Below, one piece after another: positions 26,252-37,999 of a stretch of 45,121 nt of DNA. This DNA comes from Alphaproteobacteria bacterium (GTDB taxonomy: Bacteria; Pseudomonadota; Alphaproteobacteria; Caulobacterales; Caulobacteraceae), in contig JANYET010000062.1 in NCBI GenBank assembly GCA_025359785.1, forward strand, positions 1 to 45,121, read 5' to 3'. Positions within the stretch are counted from its first letter, which is position 1, and every line of letters begins with the position of its first letter. Under the pieces are notes generated by a model that saw nothing but the letters and a program-made list of their open reading frames with translations, searched no databases and was not told the DNA's origin. A program made the translations under genes and the position numbers.

Positions 26252-27190
26252 TTAGCTCTGGCCGGAGAGCGAGGCCACCTCGGCGGCGAAGTCCGGGCTT
26301 TCAGCCTTTTCCACGCCTTCGCCGAGCGCGAAGCGCACGAATCCCTTCAGCGAGACCGGCGAGCCCGTTTGCTTGGCGGTCTCGGCCACCAGCTGCTCGA
26401 TGGTCTGATCCGGGTTCATCACGAAGGGTTGCTTCAGCAGCACGACCTCTTCCTGCCACTTGCGGATACGGCCTTCGATCATCTTCTCGACCACGCCGAT
26501 CGGCTTGCCGCTTTCGACGGCCTGATCGGTCAGGAACTTCTTTTCCTTCTCGACGGCCGCCGGATCGAGGTCGTCCGGCGAAAGCGCCAGCGGCGGGGTC
26601 GGCGTGCCGGCCACGTGCAGGGCGATCTTACGGCCCACTTCCTTCAGCGTCGCCTGATCGCCGGCGCCTTCCAGCGCCACGATCACGCCCAGCCGGCCGA
26701 CGCCGTCACCCTGCGCGTTGTGCAGATAGAGGCTGACCGAGCCCTGGCTCACCGACAGGCGAGCCGAACGGCGCAGGCGCATGTTCTCGCCGATGGTGGC
26801 GATCATACCGGTGACGACATCGGACACGACCTCACCCTTGGCCGTCTTGGCCGCGGCGATGGCCTCGACGCCTTCCGAGGTCAGCGCGACTTCAGCGATA
26901 TCCCGGGCCGCGCCCTGAAAGGTGTCGTTCTTGCCGACGAAGTCGGTCTCGGCGTTAAGCTCGATCAGCGCGCCGGTCTTGCCGTCAGCGCTCACCTTGC
27001 CGGCAACCAGGCCTTCGGCAGCCGCGCGGCCGGACTTCTTCTCGGCCTTGGAGAGGCCCTTTTTGCGCAGCAATTCCATGGCGGCTTCCATGTCGCCGCC
27101 AGTTTCCTGCAGGGCGTTCTTGCAATCCATCATGCCAACGCCGGACTTTTCGCGCAGGTCTTTGACCAGCGCAGCGGTGATCTCCGCCAT
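26252..27190 (-). CDS. tsf: Elongation factor Ts
   Basis: A 312-residue EF-Ts, the nucleotide exchange factor of EF-Tu. The N-terminal UBA-like domain reads [22 protein letters not shown]. The exchange motif TDFVGKND follows around residue 80, where Asp and Phe contact EF-Tu. The start at 27190 is fixed by AAGGAG 8 bases upstream; the upstream in-frame start at 27205 would begin within that site. Length is in the usual range of 280-310. It is co-transcribed with rpsB. Confidence 0.97.
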   Translation of the reverse strand: MAEITAALVKDLREKSGVGMMDCKNALQETGGDMEAAMELLRKKGLSKAEKKSGRAAAEGLVAGKVSADGKTGALIELNAETDFVGKNDTFQGAARDIAEVALTSEGVEAIAAAKTAKGEVVSDVVTGMIATIGENMRLRRSARLSVSQGSVSLYLHNAQGDGVGRLGVIVALEGAGDQATLKEVGRKIALHVAGTPTPPLALSPDDLDPAAVEKEKKFLTDQAVESGKPIGVVEKMIEGRIRKWQEEVVLLKQPFVMNPDQTIEQLVAETAKQTGSPVSLKGFVRFALGEGVEKAESPDFAAEVASLSGQS

Positions 27191-27281
27191 GGTCAGCTCC
27201 TTCAAAGCTATAGAGGTCGGACGGAGGCCTTAGGGACTCCGCCCCTCAAGGGGTACTCGGTCGATGCGACGCTTTCGCGCC

Positions 27282-28277
27282 TCAGCCAGCCTGTTCTTCG
27301 CTGGCAGCGGCCGCGGCGGGTTCCGGCTCGGCGGCCGGCGCTTCCTCGGCGGGGGCCACGGCGGCAGGCTCTTCAGCCGCAACTTCAGCGACCGGTTCCG
27401 GCGCGGCTTCAGCCACCGGCTCGGCGACGGCTTCCGCCGGAGCTTCGGCAGGGACCTCGGCAGGGGCTTCCGCCACGGGCGCCTTGGCCTTCTTCGGCTT
27501 GGCTTCGGCGACGGCTTCCGGCGTCATCTGGCGGGCCAGCGTCGGCTCCATCGGAGCCTCCGAGGCGCCCAGGTCAACGCCCGAGGCCGACTGGCCGGCG
27601 GCCAGGCCGTCGAGCACGGAGTCAGCCAGCAGGTCGCAGTAGAGCTGGATCGCGCGGGCGGCATCATCGTTGCCCGGGATCGGGAAGGTGATGCCGTCGG
27701 GGTTGCAGTTCGTATCCAGGATCGCGATCACCGGGATATTCAGCTTGCGCGCCTCCTGGATGGCGATCGCTTCCTTGTTGGTGTCGATCACGAACATCAG
27801 GTCGGGGATGCCACCCATGTCCTTGATCCCGCCCAGGGAAAGCTCAAGCTTGTCGTGCTCGCGCTTCAGCTGAAGCAGTTCCTTCTTGGTGCGGCCGGTT
27901 TCGGTTTCCAGCACGCCTTCCAGTTCGCGCAGGCGCGCGATGGAGCCCGAGACGGTGCGCCAGTTGGTGAGCGTACCGCCCAGCCAACGGTGGTTCACAT
28001 AGTACTGGGCGCAGCGGCGCGCGCCCGTGGCGATCGGCTCGGAGGCCTGACGCTTGGTGCCGACGAACAGGATCCGGCCGCCGGAGGCTGCGACTTCGCG
28101 CACCTTCACCAGAGCCTGGTGCAGCAGCGGGATCGACTGCGACAGATCGATGATGTGGATGTTGGAGCGGCTGCCGAAGATGTAGCGCTCCATCTTCGGG
28201 TTCCAGCGGTGGGTCTGGTGGCCGAAGTGGGCGCCGGCTTCGAGCATTTGGCGCATAGAGAAATCAGGCAGTGCCAT
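27282..28277 (-). CDS. rpsB: Ribosomal protein S2 with long acidic Ala/Pro/Glu tail
   Basis: A 331-residue 30S subunit protein. The first ~245 residues are an ordinary S2: [20 protein letters not shown] at the N-terminus, [13 protein letters not shown] and [14 protein letters not shown] in the core. Bacterial S2 is normally about 240-260 residues. Here a further ~80 residues are added, rich in Ala, Pro, Glu and Val ([20 protein letters not shown]...), starting after a basic AKPKKAKAP. The tail is predicted disordered by composition. It is in frame with normal codon use, so not an error. The start codon is 16 bases from a GGA-type ribosome binding site (AAAGGACG). First gene of the long minus-strand block. 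Confidence 0.96.
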   Translation of the reverse strand: MALPDFSMRQMLEAGAHFGHQTHRWNPKMERYIFGSRSNIHIIDLSQSIPLLHQALVKVREVAASGGRILFVGTKRQASEPIATGARRCAQYYVNHRWLGGTLTNWRTVSGSIARLRELEGVLETETGRTKKELLQLKREHDKLELSLGGIKDMGGIPDLMFVIDTNKEAIAIQEARKLNIPVIAILDTNCNPDGITFPIPGNDDAARAIQLYCDLLADSVLDGLAAGQSASGVDLGASEAPMEPTLARQMTPEAVAEAKPKKAKAPVAEAPAEVPAEAPAEAVAEPVAEAAPEPVAEVAAEEPAAVAPAEEAPAAEPEPAAAAASEEQAG

Positions 28278-28416
28278 GGGTCGTGTCGTCCTTTATCCGG
28301 TTGAACCTCCGCAGGCACCCCCTCCGCCAAACAGTTTGGGAAAGGGACCGGAATGGAAGCGGGCGGGATGTCTCCCCGCCGCGTCGCCAAACGCCTGCGT
28401 GTGGATTGAAGGCGGC

Positions 28417-28445
28417 CAAATAAGCGGTCGGGCCGAAAAAATCAA
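28417..28445 (-). promoter_or_regulatory. Candidate rpsB promoter
   Basis: On the minus strand TTGATT (28445-28440) is followed after 17 bases by TATTTG (28422-28417), a plausible housekeeping promoter. It would give an rpsB leader of about 130 bases. Hairpins GGCGGG/CCCGCC (28362-28380) and CCAAAC-A-GTTTGG (28327-28339) lie in that leader. They could be part of S2 autoregulation, which is known for other bacteria; here it is inference. The remainder of the 251-base gap up to 28528 shows nothing else clear. Confidence 0.5.
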
Positions 28446-28528
28446 CAGCTTGCGTGCGATAGACCCCCAGCGGCTTGAAGCTTAGCCCTGGCGTTGTATT
28501 ATCCCGGCTGACAACTTGGGGGCATCGG

Positions 28529-28834
28529 ATGCGTTCTTTCCTGACCATTGCGGCCATCGTCAGCCTGACCGCCGGCGCGGCGCAGGCCCAATACCAGGGC
28601 TATCAAGGCTACCAGCCGCCTGGGCTCCCGAAGCCGCCGGCGGCGTTCAAGCCCTACGAGCCGCCGAAACCTCCCCCCAGCGTCTACGGCGGCGGCATGT
28701 TCTCGCCCGAGGGCGAAGCGCGCCGCCAGCGCCGGGAGAACGCCGTCCCGAAGGATGGGCCATTCTCGCCGGCCGCCGAGGCGAAACGCGCCCGCGCCGC
28801 AGCCAGGCGCGACGGAACGCTCAACCCCTTCTAG
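28529..28834 (+). CDS. Small secreted proline-rich protein
   Basis: A 101-residue protein I cannot assign to a family. MRSFLTIAAIVSLTAGAAQAQ is a type I signal peptide with AQA cleavage. The mature part opens with YQGYQGYQPPGLPKPP, continues proline-rich (YEPPKPPPSVYGGG), and ends basic. A phrase is repeated in two forms: MFSPEGEARRQRRENAVPKDG and FSPAAEAKRARAAARRDG, so the C-terminal half looks like two copies of an FSPxxEAxRxRxxAxxDG unit. GGGGG lies 8 bases before the ATG; an upstream in-frame ATG (28475) would add a non-signal extension. It is divergent from rpsB and converges on dnaE, with two bases between the stop codons. Confidence 0.72.
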   Translation: MRSFLTIAAIVSLTAGAAQAQYQGYQGYQPPGLPKPPAAFKPYEPPKPPPSVYGGGMFSPEGEARRQRRENAVPKDGPFSPAAEAKRARAAARRDGTLNPF

Positions 28835-28836
28835 CC

Positions 28837-32274
<3,438 letters not shown>

Positions 32275-32303
32275 GCTGGCCGCCTCTCCCATCCGCATGG
32301 CGG

Positions 32304-32393
32304 TCAGCCCATGTGCGCCGCCACCGAGCACATCATCCAGACAAAACTCGCCACCGACGCAAAGGCCAGTGATTCTCGGGCCAGACGAACCAT
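32304..32393 (-). CDS. sidA: SidA-like SOS-induced cell division inhibitor (29 residues)
   Basis: A 29-codon gene: ATG at 32393, TGA at 32306-32304. The peptide begins MVRLARE and then has one hydrophobic segment, [19 protein letters not shown] (8-26), ending HMG. This fits an inner membrane peptide with a positively charged N-terminus. GGAAGGAA lies 6-7 bases before the ATG. A perfect LexA box (32440-32454) stands about 50 bases upstream. In Caulobacter crescentus SidA is an inner membrane peptide of 29 residues, made from a LexA-repressed gene beside dnaE, and it blocks division through FtsW after DNA damage. Same length, same topology, same operator type, same neighbour. Homology is inferred from these properties, not from an alignment. 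The gene is easily missed because of its size. Confidence 0.85.
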   Translation of the reverse strand: MVRLARESLAFASVASFVWMMCSVAAHMG

Positions 32394-32439
32394 GCTCAGC
32401 TTCCTTCCTGTGGGGCGGCTGTGGACAAGCCGGTATCCC

Positions 32440-32454
32440 GTTCCGTTTTCGTTC
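32440..32454 (-). promoter_or_regulatory. LexA (SOS) box upstream of sidA-dnaE
   Basis: On the plus strand GTTC-CGTTTTC-GTTC, on the minus strand GAAC-GAAAACG-GAAC: an exact GAAC-N7-GAAC alphaproteobacterial LexA operator, the same form as the lexA box at 5110. A minus-strand -35 TTGACG lies at 32481-32476, and an A/T-rich -10 region (ATAAGA, 32458-32453, 17-base spacer) overlaps the box edge. LexA bound here would cover the start of transcription towards the sidA-like gene and dnaE. Confidence 0.88.
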
Positions 32455-32507
32455 TTATTCTCCTTTTGTTCCTGTCGTCAAGCCGCCTTTTGGCGATCTC
32501 ACCGCGC

Positions 32508-33204
<697 letters not shown>

Positions 33205-33212
<8 letters not shown>

Positions 33213-34494
33213 AGCGAAGCGCCTCCACCGGATCGAGGCGCGAGGCGCGCCAGGCCGGCGGCAGGGTGCAGATCATCGACATGGCGAGCGCGAAGCCGAC
33301 GATGATCGCCACCTCCACCCAGTCGACCTTGGCCGGCAGGCGGTTCAGGAAATAGACGTCGGAGGAGAATACCGCCTGGCCGGTCGCCCACTCCACAGCC
33401 TGCTGGATGGGGCCGATGTAGATCGAGACCAGGGCGCCGAGCGCGAGGCCCGCCGCGGTGCCCAGCACGCCAATGCTGGCCCCAGCCATGAAGAAGATCC
33501 GCAGGATCGCGCCCTGCCCGCCGCCGATGGTTCTGAGGATCGCGATGTCCCGGCCCTTGTTTTTCACCAGCATGGTCAGGCCGGAGATGATGTTCAGCGC
33601 GGCGATCGCCACGATCAGCATCAGGATCAACCGCATGACGTTGCGCTCGACCTTCAGCGCCCCCCAGTAGGAGGCGTCACGCTGGGTCCAGTCGGCGACC
33701 AGGGCGGCGGGGCCGGCGGCGCGGCTGATCGCGGCCTTCAGGCGCTCGGCCTTGTCCGGATCGGTGAGGCGCACCTCGATGGCGTCGACGGTATCCTCGC
33801 GGCCGAAGAACAGCTGGGCCTGTTGCAGGGGCATGAAAATGTAGGCCTGATCGTACTGGCTCATGCCGGCCGAGAAGGTCGCGCCGACGGTATAGATCTT
33901 CTGCAAAGGCGTCCCACCGAACGCCGTGGCGCCGCCGGAAGGCGAGATCAGGGTCAGGGTGTCGCCGGGCTTGACGCCAAGCTGCTCGGCCAGCCGGGCG
34001 CCGACCACCACGACGTCACCGCCGTATGGCCCGTCGCCGAACCCGCTCAGGCTGCCCTTGGTCAGGTTGCCGGCGACGATCTTCGTGGACTTCAGGTCGG
34101 CGGGCGCGACGCCGCGCACGATGGCGCCAGTGATCTGGCCGGGCCCCATGGCGATGGCCTGAGCCTCGATGACCGGGATCGCCTGGGTGACCCCCGGGAC
34201 CGTCAGGATGCGCCGCACGGTGGGGTCGCGCGCCCCGCCGTCGAGCACCCCGCCGGTCACGAAGACATGGCCGTTGAAGCCGAGGATCTTGCCCAGCAGC
34301 TCGGCCCGGAAACCGTTCATCACCGACATGACGACGATCAGCACCGCGACGGCGACCATGATCCCGGCGAACGAAATGATCGAGATCAGCGCCACGCCGC
34401 CCTGGCTGCGCTTGGCCCGCAGATAGCGGTTGGCCAGCATCCGCTCCCACTGGCCGAACGGCGGGGCCGTCGAGGTCGGGATGGCTTCGCTCAT
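33205..34494 (-). CDS. lolC: LolC/LolE-family lipoprotein-releasing permease
   Basis: A 429-residue inner membrane permease. One membrane segment near the N-terminus (GGVALISIISFAGIMVAVAVLIVVMSVM) is followed by a large periplasmic domain, then three more segments in the last third (from about residue 280). This four-helix plan and the NGFRAELLGKILGFNGHV phrase are typical of LolC/E. Only one permease gene is beside lolD, so a homodimeric (LolF-type) transporter is possible. I choose ATG 34494 (MSEAIPTST). The 51-base longer frame to 34545 runs into the inverted repeat and is not used. Confidence 0.93.
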
Positions 34495-34537
34495 GCGCCC
34501 AGCCCGTGAGAACCGCCGCTCAGCAAATTGAAGCCAC

Positions 34538-34629
34538 GAACACACACGAAAAACACGAACCGGTTCGTGCTTGCGATCTGCCGCCGCGCCTCAGATGGCA
34601 GGGCATGTTCGTGTTTTTCGTGTGTGTTC
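34538..34629. repeat. Perfect 23-bp inverted repeat in the proS-lolC gap
   Basis: Arm 34538-34560 (GAACACACACGAAAAACAC then GAAC) is exactly complementary to arm 34607-34629, with a 46-base loop. Pairing extends outward after one mismatch (34532-34536 with 34631-34635, one G-T). Inside, CACGAACCGGTTCGTG (34554-34569) is a separate 16-bp palindrome. The arms are built of ACGAA blocks, as in dispersed intergenic REP-like elements of proteobacteria. It is the main content of the 178-base gap. Role unknown; a stem in the proS-lolC mRNA is possible. Confidence 0.85.
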
Positions 34630-34672
34630 TTGGTTGGAAAAATTGGCCTTCGGCCTTTGCCGGATGAGGGGC

Positions 34673-35992
34673 TCACCCGGCGATGACCTTCAGGGCGGCG
34701 TCGAGGGGCAGGATCTGGCGTTCGCCGGTGGCGCGGCGCTTCAGCTCGACCGTGCCCTCGGCGACCCCCTTGGGGCCGACGATCAGCTGCCAGGGGATGC
34801 CGACCAGATCGAGCGAGGCGAACTTGGCGCCCGGGCGGTCGTCGCGATCGTCGAGCAGCGGCTCCTTGCCCAGGCCTTCGAGCGCCTTGTAGGCCTGCTC
34901 GGCGACGGCATCGACCTCGGCCGCGCCGGGGCGCAGGTTGACGACCGCCACACCGAAGGGGGCGACCGCGTCGGGCCAGATGATGCCGGCGTCGTCGTGG
35001 CTGGCCTCGATGATGCCGGCCACCAGACGCGAGACCCCGACGCCGTAGGAGCCGCCATGGATCGGCGCGTCCTTGCCGTCAGGGCCGGTGACCAGAGCCT
35101 TCATCGGCTTGGAGTACTTCTCGCCGAAGTAGAAAATGTGGCCGACCTCGATGCCGCGCGCGGTCATGCGCTTGCCCTCGGGCACCTCGGCCTCGAAGCG
35201 CGCCGCGTCGTGCATCTCGTCAGACGCCGCGTAGAGGCTGGCGCGCTGGGTCACCAGCGGTTCCAGGTCGCCGTCCCAGTCGATGTCGGGGCCGGGCGCG
35301 CCCATTTCCACGAGGTCGCCGTGCGCGAAGACCTCGCTCTCGCCGGTCTCGGCCAGGATGATGAATTCGTGGGACAGGTCGCCGCCGATCGGGCCGGGAT
35401 CGGCCTTCACCGGGATCGCCTTGAGCCCCAGCCGCGCATAGATGTTGAGGTAGGCCAGGAACATCCGGTTGTAGGATTTGCGCGCCGCCGCCTCGTCGAT
35501 GTCGAAGCTGTAGGCGTCCTTCATCAGGAATTCGCGGCCGCGCATGACGCCAAATCGCGGGCGCCGCTCGTCGCGGAACTTCCATTGGATGTTGTAAAGA
35601 TTCTTCGGCAAGTCCTTGTACGACTTGATGTAAGCCCGGAAAATCTCGGTAATCACCTCTTCCGCGGTGGGGCCGTAGACCAGGTCGCGGTCGTGGCGGT
35701 CCTTGATGCGCAGCATCTCGTCGCCGTAGTCGTCGTAGCGGCCGCTCTCGCGCCACAGATCGGCGAGTTGCAAGGTGGGCAGCAGCACCTCGATGGCCCC
35801 GGCGCGGTCCATCTCCTCGCGGACGATCTGCTCGATCTTCTTCAGCACCTTCAGGCCCAGCGGTAGCCAGGCGTAGATGCCGGCCGCCTCCTGGCGGACC
35901 ATGCCGGCGCGCAGCATCAGCTGGTGGGACACGATCTGGGCGTCCGCGGGCGCGTCGCGCAGTGTGGGCATGAAGTAGCGCGACAGGCGCAT
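34673..35992 (-). CDS. proS: Prolyl-tRNA synthetase, short type
   Basis: A 439-residue class II synthetase charging tRNA-Pro. The N-terminal [44 protein letters not shown] region includes motif 1, too long to be confused with other class II enzymes. Motif 2 is in [21 protein letters not shown] and motif 3 in [12 protein letters not shown]. The C-terminal anticodon domain ends VIAG. The ~180-residue editing insertion of E. coli ProRS between motifs 2 and 3 is absent, as in other alphaproteobacteria, which edit Ala-tRNA-Pro with a separate protein. It follows the DUF1467 gene after about 100 bases containing a hairpin. Confidence 0.96.
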   Translation of the reverse strand: MRLSRYFMPTLRDAPADAQIVSHQLMLRAGMVRQEAAGIYAWLPLGLKVLKKIEQIVREEMDRAGAIEVLLPTLQLADLWRESGRYDDYGDEMLRIKDRHDRDLVYGPTAEEVITEIFRAYIKSYKDLPKNLYNIQWKFRDERRPRFGVMRGREFLMKDAYSFDIDEAAARKSYNRMFLAYLNIYARLGLKAIPVKADPGPIGGDLSHEFIILAETGESEVFAHGDLVEMGAPGPDIDWDGDLEPLVTQRASLYAASDEMHDAARFEAEVPEGKRMTARGIEVGHIFYFGEKYSKPMKALVTGPDGKDAPIHGGSYGVGVSRLVAGIIEASHDDAGIIWPDAVAPFGVAVVNLRPGAAEVDAVAEQAYKALEGLGKEPLLDDRDDRPGAKFASLDLVGIPWQLIVGPKGVAEGTVELKRRATGERQILPLDAALKVIAG

Positions 35993-36022
35993 GAGCTAAT
36001 GGCTTTCCAATAGGACCGTTGA

Positions 36023-36046
36023 GCGGAGGGCTCTGATAGCCTCCGC
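36023..36046 (-). terminator. Hairpin between DUF1467 gene and proS
   Basis: GCGGAGG and CCTCCGC pair across 36023-36046, with additional CT/AG pairs beyond one bulged base. It lies in the 102-base gap before proS on the transcribed minus strand. No T-run follows, so it may act as a leader structure rather than as a full stop. Next to it, at 36082-36105, is a 12-base tandem duplication. Confidence 0.4.
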
Positions 36047-36081
36047 CTGCTCGGCTTGGCAAACCTCAGTTTTGGGGCGCC

Positions 36082-36105
36082 GTCAGCTATGCGGTCAGCT
36101 ATGCG
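36082..36105 (-). repeat. 12-bp tandem duplication covering the DUF1467 stop codon
   Basis: GTCAGCTATGCG occurs twice in a row (36082-36093, 36094-36105). On the minus strand it reads CCG CAT AGC TGA twice, in the frame of the DUF1467 protein, so the last codons and the stop are duplicated in frame. Confidence 0.85.
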
Positions 36106-36358
36106 GGCCGGGCAGGCGCGACAGGTCGATCCAGTGCAGCCGGATCACCAGCCACAGGATGGCGAAGATGATCGCCGAGATCCACGTCGTGGTGATGAAC
36201 TTCTTCTTGAGTTTCGGGTCCACCGGCGCGCCGGGGTCGGAGCCGTCGTTCGGCAGGCCCGCGTCGGCGCGGCTCTGCACGCCGATCGGCAGGACGGCGA
36301 ACAGCACCGTCCACCAGATGGTCAGGTAGATGGCGATCAGCGTGATTGGCCCGCCCAT
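36095..36358 (-). CDS. DUF1467 family membrane protein
   Basis: An 87-residue protein of the DUF1467 type, found almost only in alphaproteobacteria. It has two membrane segments, ITLIAIYLTIWWTVLFAVLP (5-24) and a second one in WISAIIFAILWLVIRLHWI. Between them are ~35 polar residues with KKKFITTTW before the second helix. GGGGGAG sits 7 bases upstream of the ATG. A hairpin (36372-36395) lies directly 5' of that site. It stands between mce and proS, as in related genomes. Function unknown. Confidence 0.88.
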   Translation of the reverse strand: MGGPITLIAIYLTIWWTVLFAVLPIGVQSRADAGLPNDGSDPGAPVDPKLKKKFITTTWISAIIFAILWLVIRLHWIDLSRLPGPHS

Positions 36359-36371
36359 CAGTGGACTCCCC

Positions 36372-36395
36372 CAACATTCACCTTGGCGAATGTTG
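36372..36395 (-). promoter_or_regulatory. Hairpin just upstream of the DUF1467 ribosome binding site
   Basis: CAACATTC (36372-36379) pairs with GAATGTTG (36388-36395) across an 8-base loop. On the minus-strand mRNA it ends where the GGGGGAG ribosome binding site starts. It could affect translation of the DUF1467 gene. It shares the CATTC/GAATG core with the neighbouring hairpin at 36412-36436. Confidence 0.4.
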
Positions 36396-36411
36396 AATCT
36401 TTGCTTTCTGA

Positions 36412-36436
36412 GGGGGCATTCACAGCGAATGCCCCC
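36412..36436 (-). terminator. Strong hairpin over the mce stop codon
   Basis: GGGGGCATTC (36412-36421) and GAATGCCCCC (36427-36436) form a perfect 10-bp stem with a 5-base loop. It spans the last codons and stop of mce (36420-36422). The bases after it on the minus strand (TCAGAAAGC) contain no T-run, so it is a weak terminator or a 3' stabilising stem. Confidence 0.5.
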
Positions 36437-36845
36437 GGGGTGTTTCCATGAGTTCGACCAGAACGCCGCCCATGTCCTTGGGATGCAGGAAGATCACCGG
36501 CACGCCATGGGCGCCGATGCGCGGCTCGCCGGTCCCCAGAACGGTCGCGCCCTTGGCCCGCATGGCGTCGCGGGCCACCAGGATATCCTCGACCTCGAAA
36601 CAGATGTGATGCTGGCCGCCCTTGGGGTTCTTCTCCAGAAAGGCGGTAATCGGGGACGCATCTCCGTAGGGCTCGATCAACTCGATCTGGCTGTTCGGCA
36701 GGTTGACGAAACAGACCCAGACCCCCTGCTCCGGCAAGGCGAAGCGCTCGCCGATATCGGTGACGCCCAGCATGTCGCGGTAAATCGCTACCGAGGCTGC
36801 GATGGAGGGCGTGGCGACGCCCACATGGTTCAGTTTTCCGATCAT
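36420..36845 (-). CDS. mce: Methylmalonyl-CoA epimerase
   Basis: A 141-residue VOC-fold enzyme interconverting (2R)- and (2S)-methylmalonyl-CoA, used in propionyl-CoA breakdown with methylmalonyl-CoA mutase. Metal ligands are visible: His in LNHVGVA (residue 7), His in GGQHHICFEVEDI and Glu in LVELMETPRG. AGGG-type ribosome binding sites are absent, and a TACTAT element ends about 12 bases before the ATG, so leaderless transcription is possible. A longer open frame upstream to 37754 runs opposite to the aldo/keto reductase and is not coding. Divergent from that gene, with 87 bases between starts. Confidence 0.94.
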   Translation of the reverse strand: MIGKLNHVGVATPSIAASVAIYRDMLGVTDIGERFALPEQGVWVCFVNLPNSQIELIEPYGDASPITAFLEKNPKGGQHHICFEVEDILVARDAMRAKGATVLGTGEPRIGAHGVPVIFLHPKDMGGVLVELMETPRGHSL

Positions 36846-36932
36846 GGGGCGGGTATAGTACCAGCCGAGCCGCCTCTCCAGTCTCATCGCAGTCTTGGGC
36901 GGCCCGCAGATCACCACTGAGGAAAGTCCGCC

Positions 36933-37907
36933 ATGAGAACCGCGACACTGGGCCCCCTGGGCGAGGTCAGCCGGCTGACGCTGGGCGGCGGCGGCATCGG
37001 CCAGATCTGGGGCCAGAATACCAAGGACGAGGCGCTGGCGACGCTGGTGGCCGCGCTGGACGGCGGGATCACGGTGCTCGACGCGGCGCCGATGTATCAC
37101 AACTGCGAGGCCTTCATCGGCGAGGCGTTCGGCGGCCGGCTGCCGGCCGGCGTCAAGGTGACCACCAAGCATCAGCTGGGCTCGCCGCCGGCGGCGGAGG
37201 TGGCGGGCCGGCTGGAGGCCTCGCTCACGGCCAGTCTGGAGGCGATGAAGCTGGAGCGGGTGGACCTGTTCTTCCTGCACTCCAACCTGCACCTGGACGG
37301 TTTTGCCTATGCTCATGGGGACGCGCACAAGGACGCGTTCTCCACGAACTGGTCGCTCTACGAGGGCGAGGTCGTCCCGGCGATGGCGCGGCTGAAGGCC
37401 CAGGGCCGGATCGGCGCCTGGGGGATCACCGGCATCGGCGTGCCGACCGCGGTGCTGCGGGCGCTGGACCACGCGGTCCGCCCCGACGCGGTGCAGGCCA
37501 TCGCCAACCTGATGGACAGTCCCGGGGCGCTGAAGCGCTACACCGAGCCGGCGCGACCCCGGGAGATCGCCGCCAAGGCCCGCGCGAACGGCCTTGGCGT
37601 CATGGGCATCCGCGCGGTGCAGGCCGGCGCGCTGACCGCCGGGATCGACCGCCCGCTGTCGGCCAACAACCCTGACAACACCGACTTCACCCGCGCCACC
37701 GGCTTCCGCGCCCTCTGCGCTCAGTGGGGCGAGGACCCGGCGGTCGTGGCGCACCGCTATGCGCTCGGCATGGCCAACATCGACACCGTCGTGCTGGGCG
37801 TGAAGAACCGCGACGAACTGGCCCAGTGCCTGGCCGGCGAGGCCGCCGGCGGCCTGGAGCCCGCTCAGGTCGCGGCGATCGACGCGCTGGGGTTGGCGGA
37901 GGGCTAA
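36933..37907 (+). CDS. Aldo/keto reductase family oxidoreductase
   Basis: A 324-residue NAD(P)H-dependent TIM-barrel oxidoreductase. The catalytic tetrad is Asp50 and Tyr55 in VLDAAPMYHN, Lys79 in TTKHQLG and His116 in FFLHSNL. The NADP-binding end is less clear (VVLGVKNRDELAQCL). It resembles the aldo/keto reductases acting on sugars or small aldehydes, but the substrate is unknown. GAGGAAA lies 8 bases upstream of the ATG. It is the only plus-strand gene between the dnaE block and the rnj block. Probably accessory. Confidence 0.87.
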   Translation: MRTATLGPLGEVSRLTLGGGGIGQIWGQNTKDEALATLVAALDGGITVLDAAPMYHNCEAFIGEAFGGRLPAGVKVTTKHQLGSPPAAEVAGRLEASLTASLEAMKLERVDLFFLHSNLHLDGFAYAHGDAHKDAFSTNWSLYEGEVVPAMARLKAQGRIGAWGITGIGVPTAVLRALDHAVRPDAVQAIANLMDSPGALKRYTEPARPREIAAKARANGLGVMGIRAVQAGALTAGIDRPLSANNPDNTDFTRATGFRALCAQWGEDPAVVAHRYALGMANIDTVVLGVKNRDELAQCLAGEAAGGLEPAQVAAIDALGLAEG

Positions 37908-37918
37908 ATCCCGCTCCG

Positions 37919-37945
37919 CTCATCCCGGCGAATGCCGGGACCCAG
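37919..37945. repeat. REP-like short palindrome
   Basis: CTCATCCCGGCGAATGCCGG followed by GACCCAG: a 6-bp stem CCCGGC/GCCGGG with a GAAT loop. This is the common alphaproteobacterial extragenic palindrome type (TCATCCCGGC-GAA-GCCGGGACCC). It lies in the 92-base gap between the converging aldo/keto reductase and hydrolase genes and may act as bidirectional stop. Confidence 0.65.
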
Positions 37946-37999
37946 ATCGCGAATCGCATCGGTCCGGCGCTTGCTGGGCGTCGCTCGAGATCATGAACC

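Noticed and set aside
34554..34569. 16-bp palindrome CACGAACCGGTTCGTG as a LexA or other operator
   Set aside because: GAAC and GTTC halves are adjacent, with no 7-base spacer and opposite orientation, so it is not a LexA box; it is better explained as part of the inverted repeat element.
36846..37754. Minus-strand frame continuous with mce, giving 444 codons
   Set aside because: Antisense to the aldo/keto reductase; mce homology begins exactly at ATG 36845.
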